Assembly (NCBI GenBank): GCA_963995525.1
Contig: OZ023213.1
Span: 21,430,026 to 21,494,025, forward strand
Length of the DNA: 64,000 bases
Direction: 5' to 3'
DNA from: Escarpia spicata
Lineage: Eukaryota > Annelida > Polychaeta > Sabellida > Siboglinidae
Below, piece after piece: positions 33,173 through 42,940 of the stretch; positions within the stretch are counted from its first letter, which is position 1, and each line of letters starts with the position of its first letter. Below the pieces are notes generated by a model. The model searched no databases, was not told where the DNA came from, and saw only the letters and a program-made list of their open reading frames with translations. The position numbers were made by a program, and so were the translations under genes.

Positions 33173-34860
33173 ACACACTCAACAAGATGTCACGTATCAT
33201 CCATGACAATCTGTCTACACACAGTCAACAAGATGTCACGTCTCATCCAGGACGTTCTGTCTTCATACTTTCAACATAGTGTCACGTCTCATCCAGAACA
33301 TTCTGTCTACACACTGTCAACAAGATGTCATGTCTCATCCAGGACAATCTGTCTACATACTGTCAACAAGACATCACGTCTCATCCAGGACATTCTGTCT
33401 ACACACTGTCAACAAGATGTCACGTCTCATCCAGGACGTTCTGTCTTCATACTTTCAACATAGTGTCACGTCTCATCCAGAACATTCTGTCTACACACTG
33501 TCAACAAGATGTCATGTCTCATCCAGGACAATCTGTCTACATACTGTCAACAAGACATCACGTCTCATCCAGGACATTCTGTCTTCACACTGTCAACAAG
33601 ATGTCACGTCTCATACAGGACATTTTGTGTCCAGACAATCAACAAGATGTCACGTCTCATACAGGATATTTTGTGCCCACACTGTCAACAAGATGTCATG
33701 TCTCATCCAGGACAATCTGTCTACACACTGTCAACAAGATGTCATGTCTCATCCAGGACAATCTGTCTACACACTGTCAACAAGATGTCACGTCTCATAC
33801 AGGACGTTCTGTCTACACACAGTCAACAAGATGACACGTCTGATCCATGATGTTCTGTCTTCACATTGTCAACAAGATGTCACGTCTCATCCAGGACGTT
33901 CTGTCTTCACACTTTCAACAAGATGTCACGTCTCATCCAGGACAGTTTGTCTTCACACTGTCAACAAGATGTCACGTCTCATACAGGACGTTCTGTCTAC
34001 TCACTGTCAACAAGATGTCACGTCTCATACAGGACGTTCTGTCTACTCACTGTCAACAAGATGTCACGTCTCATACAGGACGTTCTGTCTACTCACTGTC
34101 AACAAGATGTCACGTCTCATCCAGGACAGTTTGTCTTCACACTGTCAACAAGATGTCACGTCTCATACAGGACGTTCTGTCTACTCACTGTCAACAAGAT
34201 GTCACGTCTCATACAGGACGTTCTGTCTACTCACTGTCAACAAGATGTCATGTCTCATCCAGGACGTTCTGTCTTCACACAGTCAACAAGATGACACGTC
34301 TGATCCATGATGTTCTGTCTTCACATTGTCAACAAGATGTCACGTCTCATCCAGGACGTTCTGTCTTCACACTTTCAACAAGATGTCACGTCTCATCCAG
34401 GACAGTTTGTCTTCACACTGTCAACAAGATGTCACGTCTCATACAGGACGTTCTGTCTACTCACTGTCAACAAGATGTCACGTCTCATACAGGACGTTCT
34501 GTCTACTCACTGTCAACAAGATGTCATGTCTCATCCATGATGTTCTGTCTTCACACTTTCAACAAGATGTCATGTCTCATCCAGGACGTTCTGTCTTCAC
34601 ACTGTCAACAAGATGTCATGTCTCATCCAGGACATTCTGTCTTCACACAGTCAACAAGATGTCACGTCTCATACAGGACTTGCTGTCTTCACACTGTCAA
34701 CAAGATATTACATCTCATCCAGGACATTCTATCTTCACACTGTCAACAAAATGTCAAGTCCCACCTGGGATGTTTTGCCAACACAACGTCATCCAGGACG
34801 TCTTCATGATGTCAACAAGTTGTCACGCCTCATCCAAGACATTCTGTCAATATGACATCT
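33170..34860 (+). repeat. 46-bp minisatellite array E (about 36 units) with higher-order structure
   Basis: The longest array. Rare variant units recur at fixed multiples of 46 bp: CTTCATACTTTCAACATAGT at 33261 and 33445 (184 bp, four units), and ATGACACGTCTGATCCATGA at 33831 and 34291 (460 bp, ten units). This shows segmental amplification inside the array. Overlapping ORFs up to 343 codons are artefacts of a stop-free unit. Confidence 0.94.
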
Positions 34861-34948
34861 TATGGGTCATTCATTTGACTTAACAGCATGCGTCATCTAG
34901 TTCTTCACTGCTTCAAAATACCTCACCGAGGACATTCTCTGATGACAT

Positions 34949-35146
34949 GTGTGAGATGTGTCCTGTTAGGTATGTGTCAATGTGTGAGATGTGTCCTGTT
35001 AGGTATGTGTCAATGTGTGAGATGTGTCCTGTTAGGTATGTGTCAATGTGTGAGATGTGTCCTGTTAGGTATGTGTCAATGTGTGAGATGTGTCCTGTTA
35101 GGTATGTGTCAATGTGTGAGATGTGTCCTGTTAGGTAGCACAAATG
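34949..35146 (+). repeat. 33-bp minisatellite (six units)
   Basis: Unit GTGTGAGATGTGTCCTGTTA plus GGTATGTGTCAAT, 33 bp, almost perfectly conserved. Being 11 codons long it yields short repeat ORFs on both strands. Confidence 0.93.
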
Positions 35147-35593
35147 AGACATTCAAAAGTTTGATGTTCTGCAAGATTACTCCCCAAAATGGGCACAAAC
35201 TGCGGGGATTGTCCCATTGTAGAATGAATAAAACAACCATAGTTTAGGTGTGAACGTGCTGCATGCATGCGCTGGAGGTACCAGGCAGGTACATTATGAG
35301 ATACATGAGACAGAGGTCAAAATTACCTCACTTATGGTCATGTGACTTCTGAGATAAAGATTTTTTCGGTCACACGTTTAAGACCATAATCCCAACTTTA
35401 ATCCCCTGGGCCCATATGCTTGTAGACCGGATAAAGTTAAACGCGGATAGCTATTCGCGTTTAACTTCTGTTCCCATTTTGTATGCACAAGTCAAGAATA
35501 GGTCGCGGATAGCTATCCGGTCGTGTTTAAGTTTAGACGGGAATTCCCGGCCACGCATGGGATTCTGGAACTGTCGATCTCACTTCCGCGAAA

Positions 35594-35949
35594 ATGGAAA
35601 ATTAGCAGACGACAAAAAGGCCGAGGAAACCAAATTTCACAGACGCCGAAAACATAGTATTTCTGGAAGAGATAGGAGTCGCCCACTATATCCTGTTTTG
35701 CTTACATAATCAGTCAGTGACAACAACAAAAAATTGGAGAAAGATAACATCGAAAATTAGTGTGTGCGGTGTAGATGAGCGGTCGCCGCAAGAGGCAAAA
35801 GATAAGTGGCGGGCCCTCAAAGGGGCTGTCTTGAACCGGCAGAGGGGCCAGGAAAAAACCGGTGGTGGGCCGGCAGATAAGACTGCTGTATGAAGATATT
35901 ATTCTTGCGATAATCGGGGATAATTCTAGTCTGCTGACTGGAATTGATG
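35594..35949 (+). pseudogene. Harbinger Myb/SANT-like (NAIF1-like) DNA-binding protein, first exon remnant
   Basis: In Harbingers this second protein binds the transposon ends and helps nuclear import of the transposase. Starting at ATG 35594 the frame reads KRPRKPNFTDAENIVFLEEI, then KNWRKITSKISVCGVDERS and AKDKWRALKGAV (the tri-helical SANT core). These are followed by EKTGGGPADKTAV and DIILAIIGDNSSLLTGIDG. The order and GGGP motif match NAIF1/Myb_DNA-bind_5-type proteins. It ends at GTAAGC (35950), a good splice donor. TAG is the fourth codon and TGA interrupts near 35893, so it is a pseudogene. Confidence 0.82.
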
Positions 35950-37332
35950 GTAAGCACACGCCGCTTTTCTTACTATGATTAACAAACGCACCACTGCTAA
36001 ATTTGGTGCAGCAAAGTTTATTACGAGAGACGAATGGTTTAAGGCACTCTGTAAATCTAGGTTACTGTGAAATTGTCCTTGCATGTAAACCATAATGCCA
36101 AAATGAGACGCTTCTCGAAAAACATGCATATTGCATGTTTGAATAGCGCACACTCAGAGAGACAGAAACAGTGTTTCATATAATTGCATTATTTCCAGAG
36201 ATACAGCAATTTGAATGTAAAAAATGCAAAAAATTTGGTTTTGAGAAAAACTAATGAAGCAAATGTTTTTCTTAATTCCAGTTGTTCAATAAATACCACT
36301 GTACTGTATTGGACATTATGTAATAATAATAAGTTATTATTATTAAAAACATTATTAATTGTTTATGAAGAAATTGCACATATTTTATGTTTTCTATTTT
36401 TCAGTGCAAGGAACAGACACCTGCACAGAATTTGAATGTATACAAGTCTTGGACACCAGTCTGAATACTTGTAAGTTCTCATGTGATTCAAAATAATAAA
36501 CAGGGACATCATGATGCCATGTGAAATTAATAAATACTAAACAAATTGGTGTCTAAAATGTTGTGTTATATTTCATCCAATGCAGAAGTGGCCATATTTG
36601 GGCACGTTTTAAAAAAATGCAGTATTTACAAAATGTTAGCAATGAACAATAAGGTAATTTCATGCCAACCCAGCCAGGTCCCCGGGTGAATATATCTTTT
36701 TTTATAAAAAATTTCCCATGTGTGCATCTAAGTAAATGGTGTTTGCAAGCAATGTTTAAGTCAGTGTAAATTGTAGTTGTTTAAAAACGTATGGTTGTTT
36801 GAATGCAGGGACCATGGTATTATTTGTATACATACTGTTGCATGTGGTTTTGTGGGATTTTTTAATGGGTTCTGTTGACAATTTTTGTCGCCGCTGCGTT
36901 TCTCAACTGTCAGCTTCGCCTCGCCGATCATGATATCAAGAACATGTGTTTATGTGGCTTAGAAAGTGAAATATTTGGATAATAGAATTCTGTGGCGATT
37001 ATTGTAAAATAATCATAACTGAAAATCCTCATTGATCTTGAGTGGGGACAAGAACAGTTAAAAGAATCCGTTATACTAAGGTTTTGTTTTGTTTACGTCT
37101 GCCTGTTTTTACTAACAATGTCGTATTTGGATTTGACGCAGTTGCTAGATCAAAAATCCGCAGATTGCGCATCCATATTATTCATTGTCATTGCACAGCC
37201 ACAGGTCCAGTCTAACATACATGTAAATGTTTGGCGCTCGATTTATAGATGGCACACGTCACATTCATTGTAAGGCAGTTTTCACTTTGTTAAATTACGT
37301 GGCACTAGTGTAGAGGATAATGATACACTTAC

Positions 37333-37490
37333 CTGCACATTGATGGAATGATACCCCTTCCTGTTGACAAATTCGTGCTCATTCGCTGACAGAGCTTGAA
37401 TACAAATTTGAGTTCCATCGATACACCCAACCACATTGCCATTGGGAATCCCATTTGCATGGTAAAATGTCGCCTTCGTCTTGTCCGCTT
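37333..37490 (-). pseudogene. Harbinger transposase (HARBI1-like) exon remnant
   Basis: The minus strand reads NVVGCIDGTQICIQALSANEHEFVNRKGYHSINVQ. This is the hallmark block around the first catalytic Asp of PIF/Harbinger transposases. The exon ends at CTGCAC and is followed by GTAAGT (on the minus strand), a consensus splice donor. A stop lies just upstream (complement of about 37495). The remaining catalytic Asp and Glu blocks were not found between here and the Myb gene, so the gene is mostly lost. Confidence 0.88.
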
Positions 37491-37822
37491 GGCGCTAATT
37501 CGACAATTTGATGTGGTCAGGCGCTCTACGTAGTAATGACCCCGTGTCCTGTGTCAAAAGGATGGCTTTGATCTCTGAAAATTCTATTTCTTCTCAACAT
37601 TCGTCGCTGCCGGTAATGTTGGAAAATAATGGCAGCCATTTTTATCCGGCGGATAGGCCACTAAACATAGAAAAATATATGCTTAACTTTATCCGCGTTT
37701 ACGTCACCGGATAGACGTATCCGCGCTTTGTGCCGATTTATACCGATTTATTACGTTTATCCGCCGGATAGCCGCTAAACGTGGATAAGGGAGTTATCCG
37801 CTCTTCATGCATACGGGCCCTG

Positions 37823-38505
37823 GTTGTTTGTGGTTGAATAAAGCACCTTTGATGTCATCAAGTGTACACTAGATTTTCAGACATGCGTAAACACGTTTTA
37901 GAAGATTGGTGAATTTCACTGGTTGACATACTGGAATACTGACACAGTGGCATATGATGTACTCAATTCTAATTGGTTGATTCATTAGGCGTGTAAAAGT
38001 CTCAGGACTGGAAAGACTAATTCTTGCATACATCTGTCGTTCTGGTCGACTTTAACTGTTTGCTCCATCAACATGAGTACTTTGAGAAGAGACGGACTGA
38101 TGTACACCAATTTTGTAATGTATTTTATTATTATTGAACAATAAATTTGTATTGTATTTTAAATAACATGAACACTTCCATCAAATTGGCACAAATGAAG
38201 ATTATTAAGTCATCAAAATGATATATCCTGTCATTGCAATGAACGTCCAATCCAAATGGTGAAATTTCTCACGACATTAGTGGATATCATTTCATTAGCA
38301 CAAGGATTTTATAGAGAACTATCACAAGCTGATGAAGTAAGTGATGTAGTCTACTGCATATCTGAAGGTGACCTGAAAAGTAAATCCTACATTGTCGTAT
38401 CTGATGAGAAACTGTGACACTTGCTCGAATCCTGACTAGCTGAATTTACCCTGTACCAGCAGTCTGGAGCTCCAAAGTGTTGTCATTACACACAAAGATC
38501 TGATT
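37823..38505. other. Non-coding stretch
   Basis: Contains at 38072-38110 a copy of the array C tail (ATGAGTACTTTGAGAAGAGA). No gene is recognised. Confidence 0.4.
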
Positions 38506-38509
38506 GTTT

Positions 38510-38890
38510 AACTCCAACATGAAGTCAGTCCTACTGTATGGAGTATCCAGATCCGCTGGCCAGACACCATCAGCAACATTGACTTGTGGAGGAGGACATA
38601 TCAACTGTCTGCCGAAGATGAAATAAGAAGAAGACGTTGGGGATAGATTGGTCACATGCTCCGGAAACCAGCATCAATTATCACCAGAAGGCTCTGACAT
38701 GGAACCCACAAGGCAGGAGAAAAAGAGGTCATCCAAAGAACGCATGGCGAAGGGATCTCCAGGCGGACACCAAGAAGGCAGGACACAGTTCAAGACAGCT
38801 TGAAACAAGAGCCCAGGACAGAGGACTCTGGAGAGCTGTTGTCGACGGCCTATGCCCCAGGAGGGACGATGGGCACAAGTAAGTAAGCAG
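38510..38890 (+). pseudogene. LINE C-terminal fragment
   Basis: Reads MKSVLLYG, then [69 protein letters not shown] and GLCPRRDDGHK with the stop at about 38881. This run is a very characteristic LINE ORF2 C-terminus found across invertebrates. It is frameshifted near 38640 and ends in GTAAGTAAG, a short simple-sequence 3' end. Confidence 0.88.
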
Positions 38891-39032
38891 TCAGTGATGT
38901 CTTCAGATATAATATAGATAGTATGATTGAGATATGAGACAACAGAGGATGTTGTGAGCTGGAGTTTGGTGTGAGATGTAGCCCGACTTCCCCACTGATC
39001 AGTACGTACCAATCAGTCAGTTTTGATGACAT

Positions 39033-39540
39033 TTGGCACAAGTGTCACAACTGGTCATTGAACTGGTCGTCGACTACGTCGTCTTGTTGACCTACTGCCA
39101 CAGCTGTAGCCTGAAGCGCCATGTGTACAGCGATGATCATACAGCCTTTGATGCGTGGTACGAGAAGCACCAGGACAATTGCAGCATCAACTTCCATGGC
39201 AGCTCCAACGACATGGAGGTGGAGGCCGCAAAGCAGCTGTGGTCTCGCATGGTGGATCGTTACCGCCTCATGTACACTGACATCCTGGGAGATGGTGACT
39301 CAAAGGCCTACTGAGGTGGTCATTGATCTCACACCATAATTCATTCATGTGGTGATTGAGTCTGAGGCAAGCCCCTACCACTGCTGAAGCTGACAAAGAT
39401 GAAGCTTGATAGGCATGGGGAGGTCTGCCTCAAGCAATACTGCAGCAATACTACAGACACGCCCTGAATGCTGGCGTAGGTGATATCAATGACATACGCA
39501 ACTGAGTGTGGGCGACGTTGTTTCACTGTCATCACAGACG
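39033..39540 (+). pseudogene. Second Mutator-like transposase relic, N-terminal part
   Basis: The ORF 39033-39314 reads VVDYVVLLTYCHSCSLKR, DDHTAFDAWYEKHQDNCSINFHGSS, MEVEAAKQLWSRMVDRYRLMYTD and ILGDGDSKAY (second catalytic Asp). This is the segment from the central Cys pair to the second Asp of Mutator-like transposases, and it corresponds to 16510-16710 in the TTAA element. It is clearly a different subfamily from that element. Downstream the frame is lost, with VWATLFHCHH recognisable at 39508-39537. Confidence 0.8.
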
Positions 39541-39544
39541 ACGA

Positions 39545-39780
39545 CACTTGAGTAATCTAGTTTAAACACCAGAGGTGGCCAGTGGAGAAAGACCTCCTAG
39601 AAAAGGATATCGCAAACACGCAAGTAAATAACACAACATAACTACCTTCGTGATTGTCTTAATACATTGTCAACTGGTAGATCAGAGGCCAATGGTTGAA
39701 GGAAACGAATGAACTTAGAGGCAAGTGAGTGGACCTCGGCACCTGAGAGGAGATACATTTATGCTGGTCCAATGATGTGT
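39545..39780 (+). repeat. Dispersed repeat Z, copy 1, inserted in the transposase relic
   Basis: GTAATCTAGTTTAAACACCA to TGAGTGGACCTCG is shared with 42708-42940. It is flanked by a duplicated ~38-bp stretch of the transposase (39502-39540 and 39781-39821, GTGTGGGCGA-GTTGTTTCAC). Confidence 0.8.
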
Positions 39781-40122
39781 GCAACCAAGTGTGGGCGATG
39801 TTGTTTCACTGTCATCACACATGATGAACAACACCACACATTGCACCAGCAGCCAGGAGCCATGGTGCTTCTACCAGCGTGCTGAAGCCAATGACCAAGA
39901 GCCTCCACCACGCGATGATCACATCAAACATCCACTGACCCATGATGTAGTCGAAGCCATGGTACCTGTATACCAGCAGATGAGCAACCCAAACTTACTG
40001 AAGCATCTGCTGAAGTGAATGGCAAGACACAGAACAGCAACAAGTGCCTGCAATCCATCAGTTGGAGCAGATGCACCAAGAACATCTTCAGTGGCCACTG
40101 GACTCATGTCTGCAGTTTCTTA
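39781..40122 (+). pseudogene. Second Mutator-like transposase relic, middle part
   Basis: Resumes at the duplicated FHCHH block and continues HHTxQ, then EPWCFYQRAEANDQEPPPRDDHIKHPL, VVEAMVPVYQQMSNPNLLKHLL and GKTQNSNKCLQSISWSRC (region of the catalytic Glu, here Lys in the NECL-type motif). This matches the CPSGDDSWC to KTKNNNECLN stretch of the other transposase. A frameshift follows LLK. It is broken at 40122 by the SINE. Confidence 0.82.
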
Positions 40123-40124
40123 TA

Positions 40125-40310
40125 TTACGGGGTCGAGTGGTTAAAGTGCTGGACTGTCGATCGGAGGAACCATGGTTCAAATCCTGGTGCCGACTGGTTG
40201 GTAGCTCGGTACAAGTATCAGCCACCGTGTTGAAAATTTTGTTAACCCTACATTGCCTGTGTGTTTTGGAAGAGAGACTATAAGCCATTGGTCCCTTCTA
40301 TCTGTATCCG
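40125..40310 (+). mobile_element. tRNA-derived SINE inserted in transposase relic
   Basis: Pol III box A-like GGGTCGAGTGGTTAA at about 40130 and a perfect box B GGTTCAAATCC at 40174-40184, spaced as in a tRNA (Leu/Ser-type head). The anticodon and T stems do not pair properly, so it is not a working tRNA. The 3' limit is uncertain. Confidence 0.7.
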
Positions 40311-40379
40311 GAAGGAAAATGAAAACTTTTGTGGGCTCACTGAGCTGGAACCTCATTCACTAAAACTAACAATACCAAC

Positions 40380-40640
40380 AGAGATCTTCAAAATGTTGAA
40401 GTTAGTTGATCAATTGGAAGAAGAAGAATAACGCTGGTGCATCTCACCTCGCAGCAGTGATGAACTTGCTTGCGACTGAGGTAAATGAGCTGATGCAAGA
40501 GATTAGAGAGAAGTGCATTGTCCACACAGAACAGGCAGCGAGAGAGATGGTGCTAAGGCATACAGGAAGGGAAAGATGGATGCTCAGAAATTGGATCATA
40601 TGCTTACCAAGGACACTGAAGGACCATCATACTTGGCCAG
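40380..40640 (+). pseudogene. Possible C-terminal end of the second Mutator-like transposase
   Basis: Frames read LLATEVNELMQEIREKCIVHTEQAA and, in the next frame, RDGAKAYRKGKMDAQKLDHML, TEGPSYLASGL. A basic helical tail closing on an EGxxYxxGxF-like motif is what I recall at the C-terminus of Mutator-like transposases. Position and strand fit the relic upstream. Support is moderate because the intervening sequence is lost. Confidence 0.4.
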
Positions 40641-40910
40641 TGGTTTGTGTGAATGGTTCATGTATGGAGGTTGTGCTATACTGTATTTTGTTATTTTTCT
40701 TTTTTACTCATATAAATTGCATTTGTTAGTTATGAGACCACAAGTCAAATTTCGCTCCTAAACTATGATTGAATAGGAAAATGTAGGTATAAACTTGTGT
40801 ATAATTGAATGTGTAAATATAATATTCTACATTCAGCTCATAGAAAAAAGTATATATAGTTAAGAAAGTTAGTTAAACAGTGCTTCACGTTTGAAAAAAA
40901 CAGGCGAATG

Positions 40911-40959
40911 GTAAATCGCTCGAGTAAATATGCCAAATAATTTAGCTTGAGCGATTTAC
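40911..40959. repeat. Hairpin-forming inverted repeat
   Basis: GTAAATCGCTCGAG pairs with CTTGAGCGATTTAC across a short loop. Further ATCGCTC motifs occur at 41421 and 41469, so a decayed ~0.57-kb element with such ends is possible but not proven. Confidence 0.5.
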
Positions 40960-41519
40960 TTTAGTTTTATTTGTTAGGTGGCGTGTTTGTTTGTTTGTCT
41001 GGTGACACCATTGCCCAGTCATGCCAAAACGCAATCGAGGCTAGCCATGCCATAGCGGTATCCATTAAACAAGATTAATTCGATCTGGTCAATTCAGGAC
41101 ATCAAGTGTTGGCACAAGATTGAAAAGTTGCATGCTGATAAAACATTTGAGACAGGAAGTACTAGCGATGATGTTACAGAAAATGGCAGCAGTGTAATGA
41201 TGCTGATAATTAAGTTGTTTTGTTTATGGGACAGACACTAGCTGTCGGCACCGCGGCTACCGTCACGCTCCCATGACCCGAGCAGAGATCGCGTCAACAC
41301 TAATTTGCGTGACAAGAACAGACTTTCTTTCAAACAAATGGGTGTATATTTTGCCACTAGAAGGCACCACATGCAGCAGGTCTGGTGACACGAGCGATAA
41401 TGGCAATTAGCGCGAGTGATAAATCGCTCTCTAGAAGAGGGATTAGCACAAGCAGTAGGGAGCGAGAGCGATCGCTCGCCTAAAAAATAATGCACTGGTT
41501 AAAGTTAAGGTCGTTAAGT
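40960..41519. other. Non-coding stretch
   Basis: No gene is recognised. It has more GC around 41238-41290. Confidence 0.4.
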
Positions 41520-41800
41520 TAAAGAACATCATTAGTTTCCTGATGGGCAGGACACATGCAAAGAATGAGCGAAAACAGATTATCAATAGGTGCATGGAAA
41601 GCAGAAGAAGGTGGCAAACGATGAAGAGGAAGACCAAAGCTGAGATGGAACGACAGCATGAAAAGGGACCTTAGGAGGGCAGGTGTGAACAGCCAATAAT
41701 GAAAGGTCAGTGTGGACAAGAGAGAGACAGAGGGAAATAACAAGAAAAGCAGAAGCTACTGAATGACGTGGACCACACCACGCAAGGGAAAGATTAGCTT
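41520..41800 (+). pseudogene. LINE C-terminal scrap
   Basis: Frames read WAGHMQRMSENRLSIGAWKAE, then RRGRPKLRWNDSMKRDLRRAGV and a NERSVWTRERQRE-like stretch. The GHV-R-x(n)-GRPKLRW-D-x-KRDL pattern is typical of LINE ORF2 C-termini. It is short and frameshifted. Confidence 0.7.
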
Positions 41801-42704
41801 ACTGAAACGGTGATGGAACAGGAACAAGGAACGCAGGGGTGGGTGAGGACATGGGTTAGGAGAAATTCCGAGCAAGGTTGTTACAACAACCAACTAAAGG
41901 AGTCGGCAACTTTAGTCATTTTGCCAGGCTTTATCCTGCTTTATTTGACACCCTTGTCCATTTTGTCTATCTGCTCATCATCATACAACATACAAATAAA
42001 CCACATTGTACTAAGCCAGGTACATTTTTCAGATGGGTGTCGGCTTTATGTTGATGTTTGCTGTTCACTACATTTGTTGTAGTTTTAGTTCCCTAAAAAA
42101 ATTAAGTTATTTCTGGACGAATTAATTTTGTCACACAATGTTTTGCAGCTATGGCAAAATAATTATGTTCCCATCAAAGCTATTTTCACTTGGATGTATT
42201 ATGGACTGTGCACCGACAAATTACTGATCTCGACGACTTTGGTGTTTGAGGTCATTTGAACTGCTTATTTTTGCCAAATACTAAACGTTCTGAATCTGGC
42301 TGCATGCAGATTTCAGCAAATCATTAATAATAATAGCCTTTTTAGTAATTATTTTAAACACTTTCTAATGAAATGTACTTTTTGTTTATTTATTTGTACA
42401 TTTATTGATTTTAGTTTTTTAAATGCGCCATTGTACTTTTTGGAATGAAATAAGAAAAACAAACATGAATCACGTATGCGACACAAAAATGCACTTATAT
42501 TAATAACTTCCACCAATGGAACAGCAGTTACTATCTTTACAGCATTTTGATCTTAAACTCATTCTTGCTGACCAAATAATTACTGTTGTCGTCCATTCAC
42601 GGCGACAGTAGAGTGAACATAGCACTGCAGTAATGTCACTTATCCGACTCTTGTTCATCTTCGTGAACTCATCGACAAGTGTTGCAAGGGCAACAAAGGT
42701 AGCG
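41801..42704. other. Non-coding stretch
   Basis: AT-rich, no gene recognised. The 90-codon frame at 41810-42082 has a hydrophobic middle but no family resemblance. Confidence 0.4.
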
Positions 42705-42940
42705 GGTAATCTAGTTTAAACACCAGTGGCAGCCAGTGGAGAAAGACCTTCTAGAAAAAGCATATTGCAAACATGCAAGCAATTAACACAAAATGACTAC
42801 CTTCTTGATTGTCTTAGTACATCGCCAACTGGTAGATCAGAGGCCAATGGTTGAAGGAAACGAACGAACATAGACATGTGAGTGGACCTCGACACCTGGG
42901 AGGAGGTACACGTAGTAGAGTACACTGCCCCAATGTACCT
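42705..42940 (+). repeat. Dispersed repeat Z, copy 2
   Basis: About 230 bp matching 39545-39780 with scattered substitutions; the shared core is GGTAGATCAGAGGCCAATGG. Confidence 0.8.

Larger units (their letters stand above)
35409..37819. mobile_element. PIF/Harbinger DNA transposon, complete ends, two decayed genes
   Basis: Terminal inverted repeats: left GGCCCATATGCTTGTAGACC, right (minus strand) GGCCCGTATGCATGAAGAGC. They are flanked by CTG at 35406-35408 and 37820-37822, a 3-bp target duplication of the CWG type known for animal Harbingers. Both subterminal zones are dense in GGATA/TATCC motifs. Inside are a Myb/SANT-like gene remnant on the plus strand and a HARBI1-like exon on the minus strand, the convergent two-gene plan of this superfamily. 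Confidence 0.88.

Noticed and set aside
33279..34310. 343-codon ORF and its many overlapping relatives
   Set aside because: All arise from the 46-bp stop-free unit. Equal openness in three frames shows no frame is selected.
32530..34860. Possible CRISPR array (regular direct repeats)
   Set aside because: There are no unique spacers between repeats; units are contiguous and the sequence is eukaryotic. It is a minisatellite.
34913..35152. Short Cys/Met and Thr/Gly repeat ORFs on both strands
   Set aside because: Produced by the 33-bp unit, a multiple of three.
40129..40200. Functional tRNA-Leu/Ser gene
   Set aside because: Box B is perfect, but stems are mispaired and it interrupts a transposase relic, as an inserted SINE would.
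40902..41481. MITE of about 0.57 kb with ATCGCTC-rich ends
   Set aside because: The two proposed ends align only with several gaps, and the best pairing is a local hairpin at 40911-40959. It is kept only as a hairpin.
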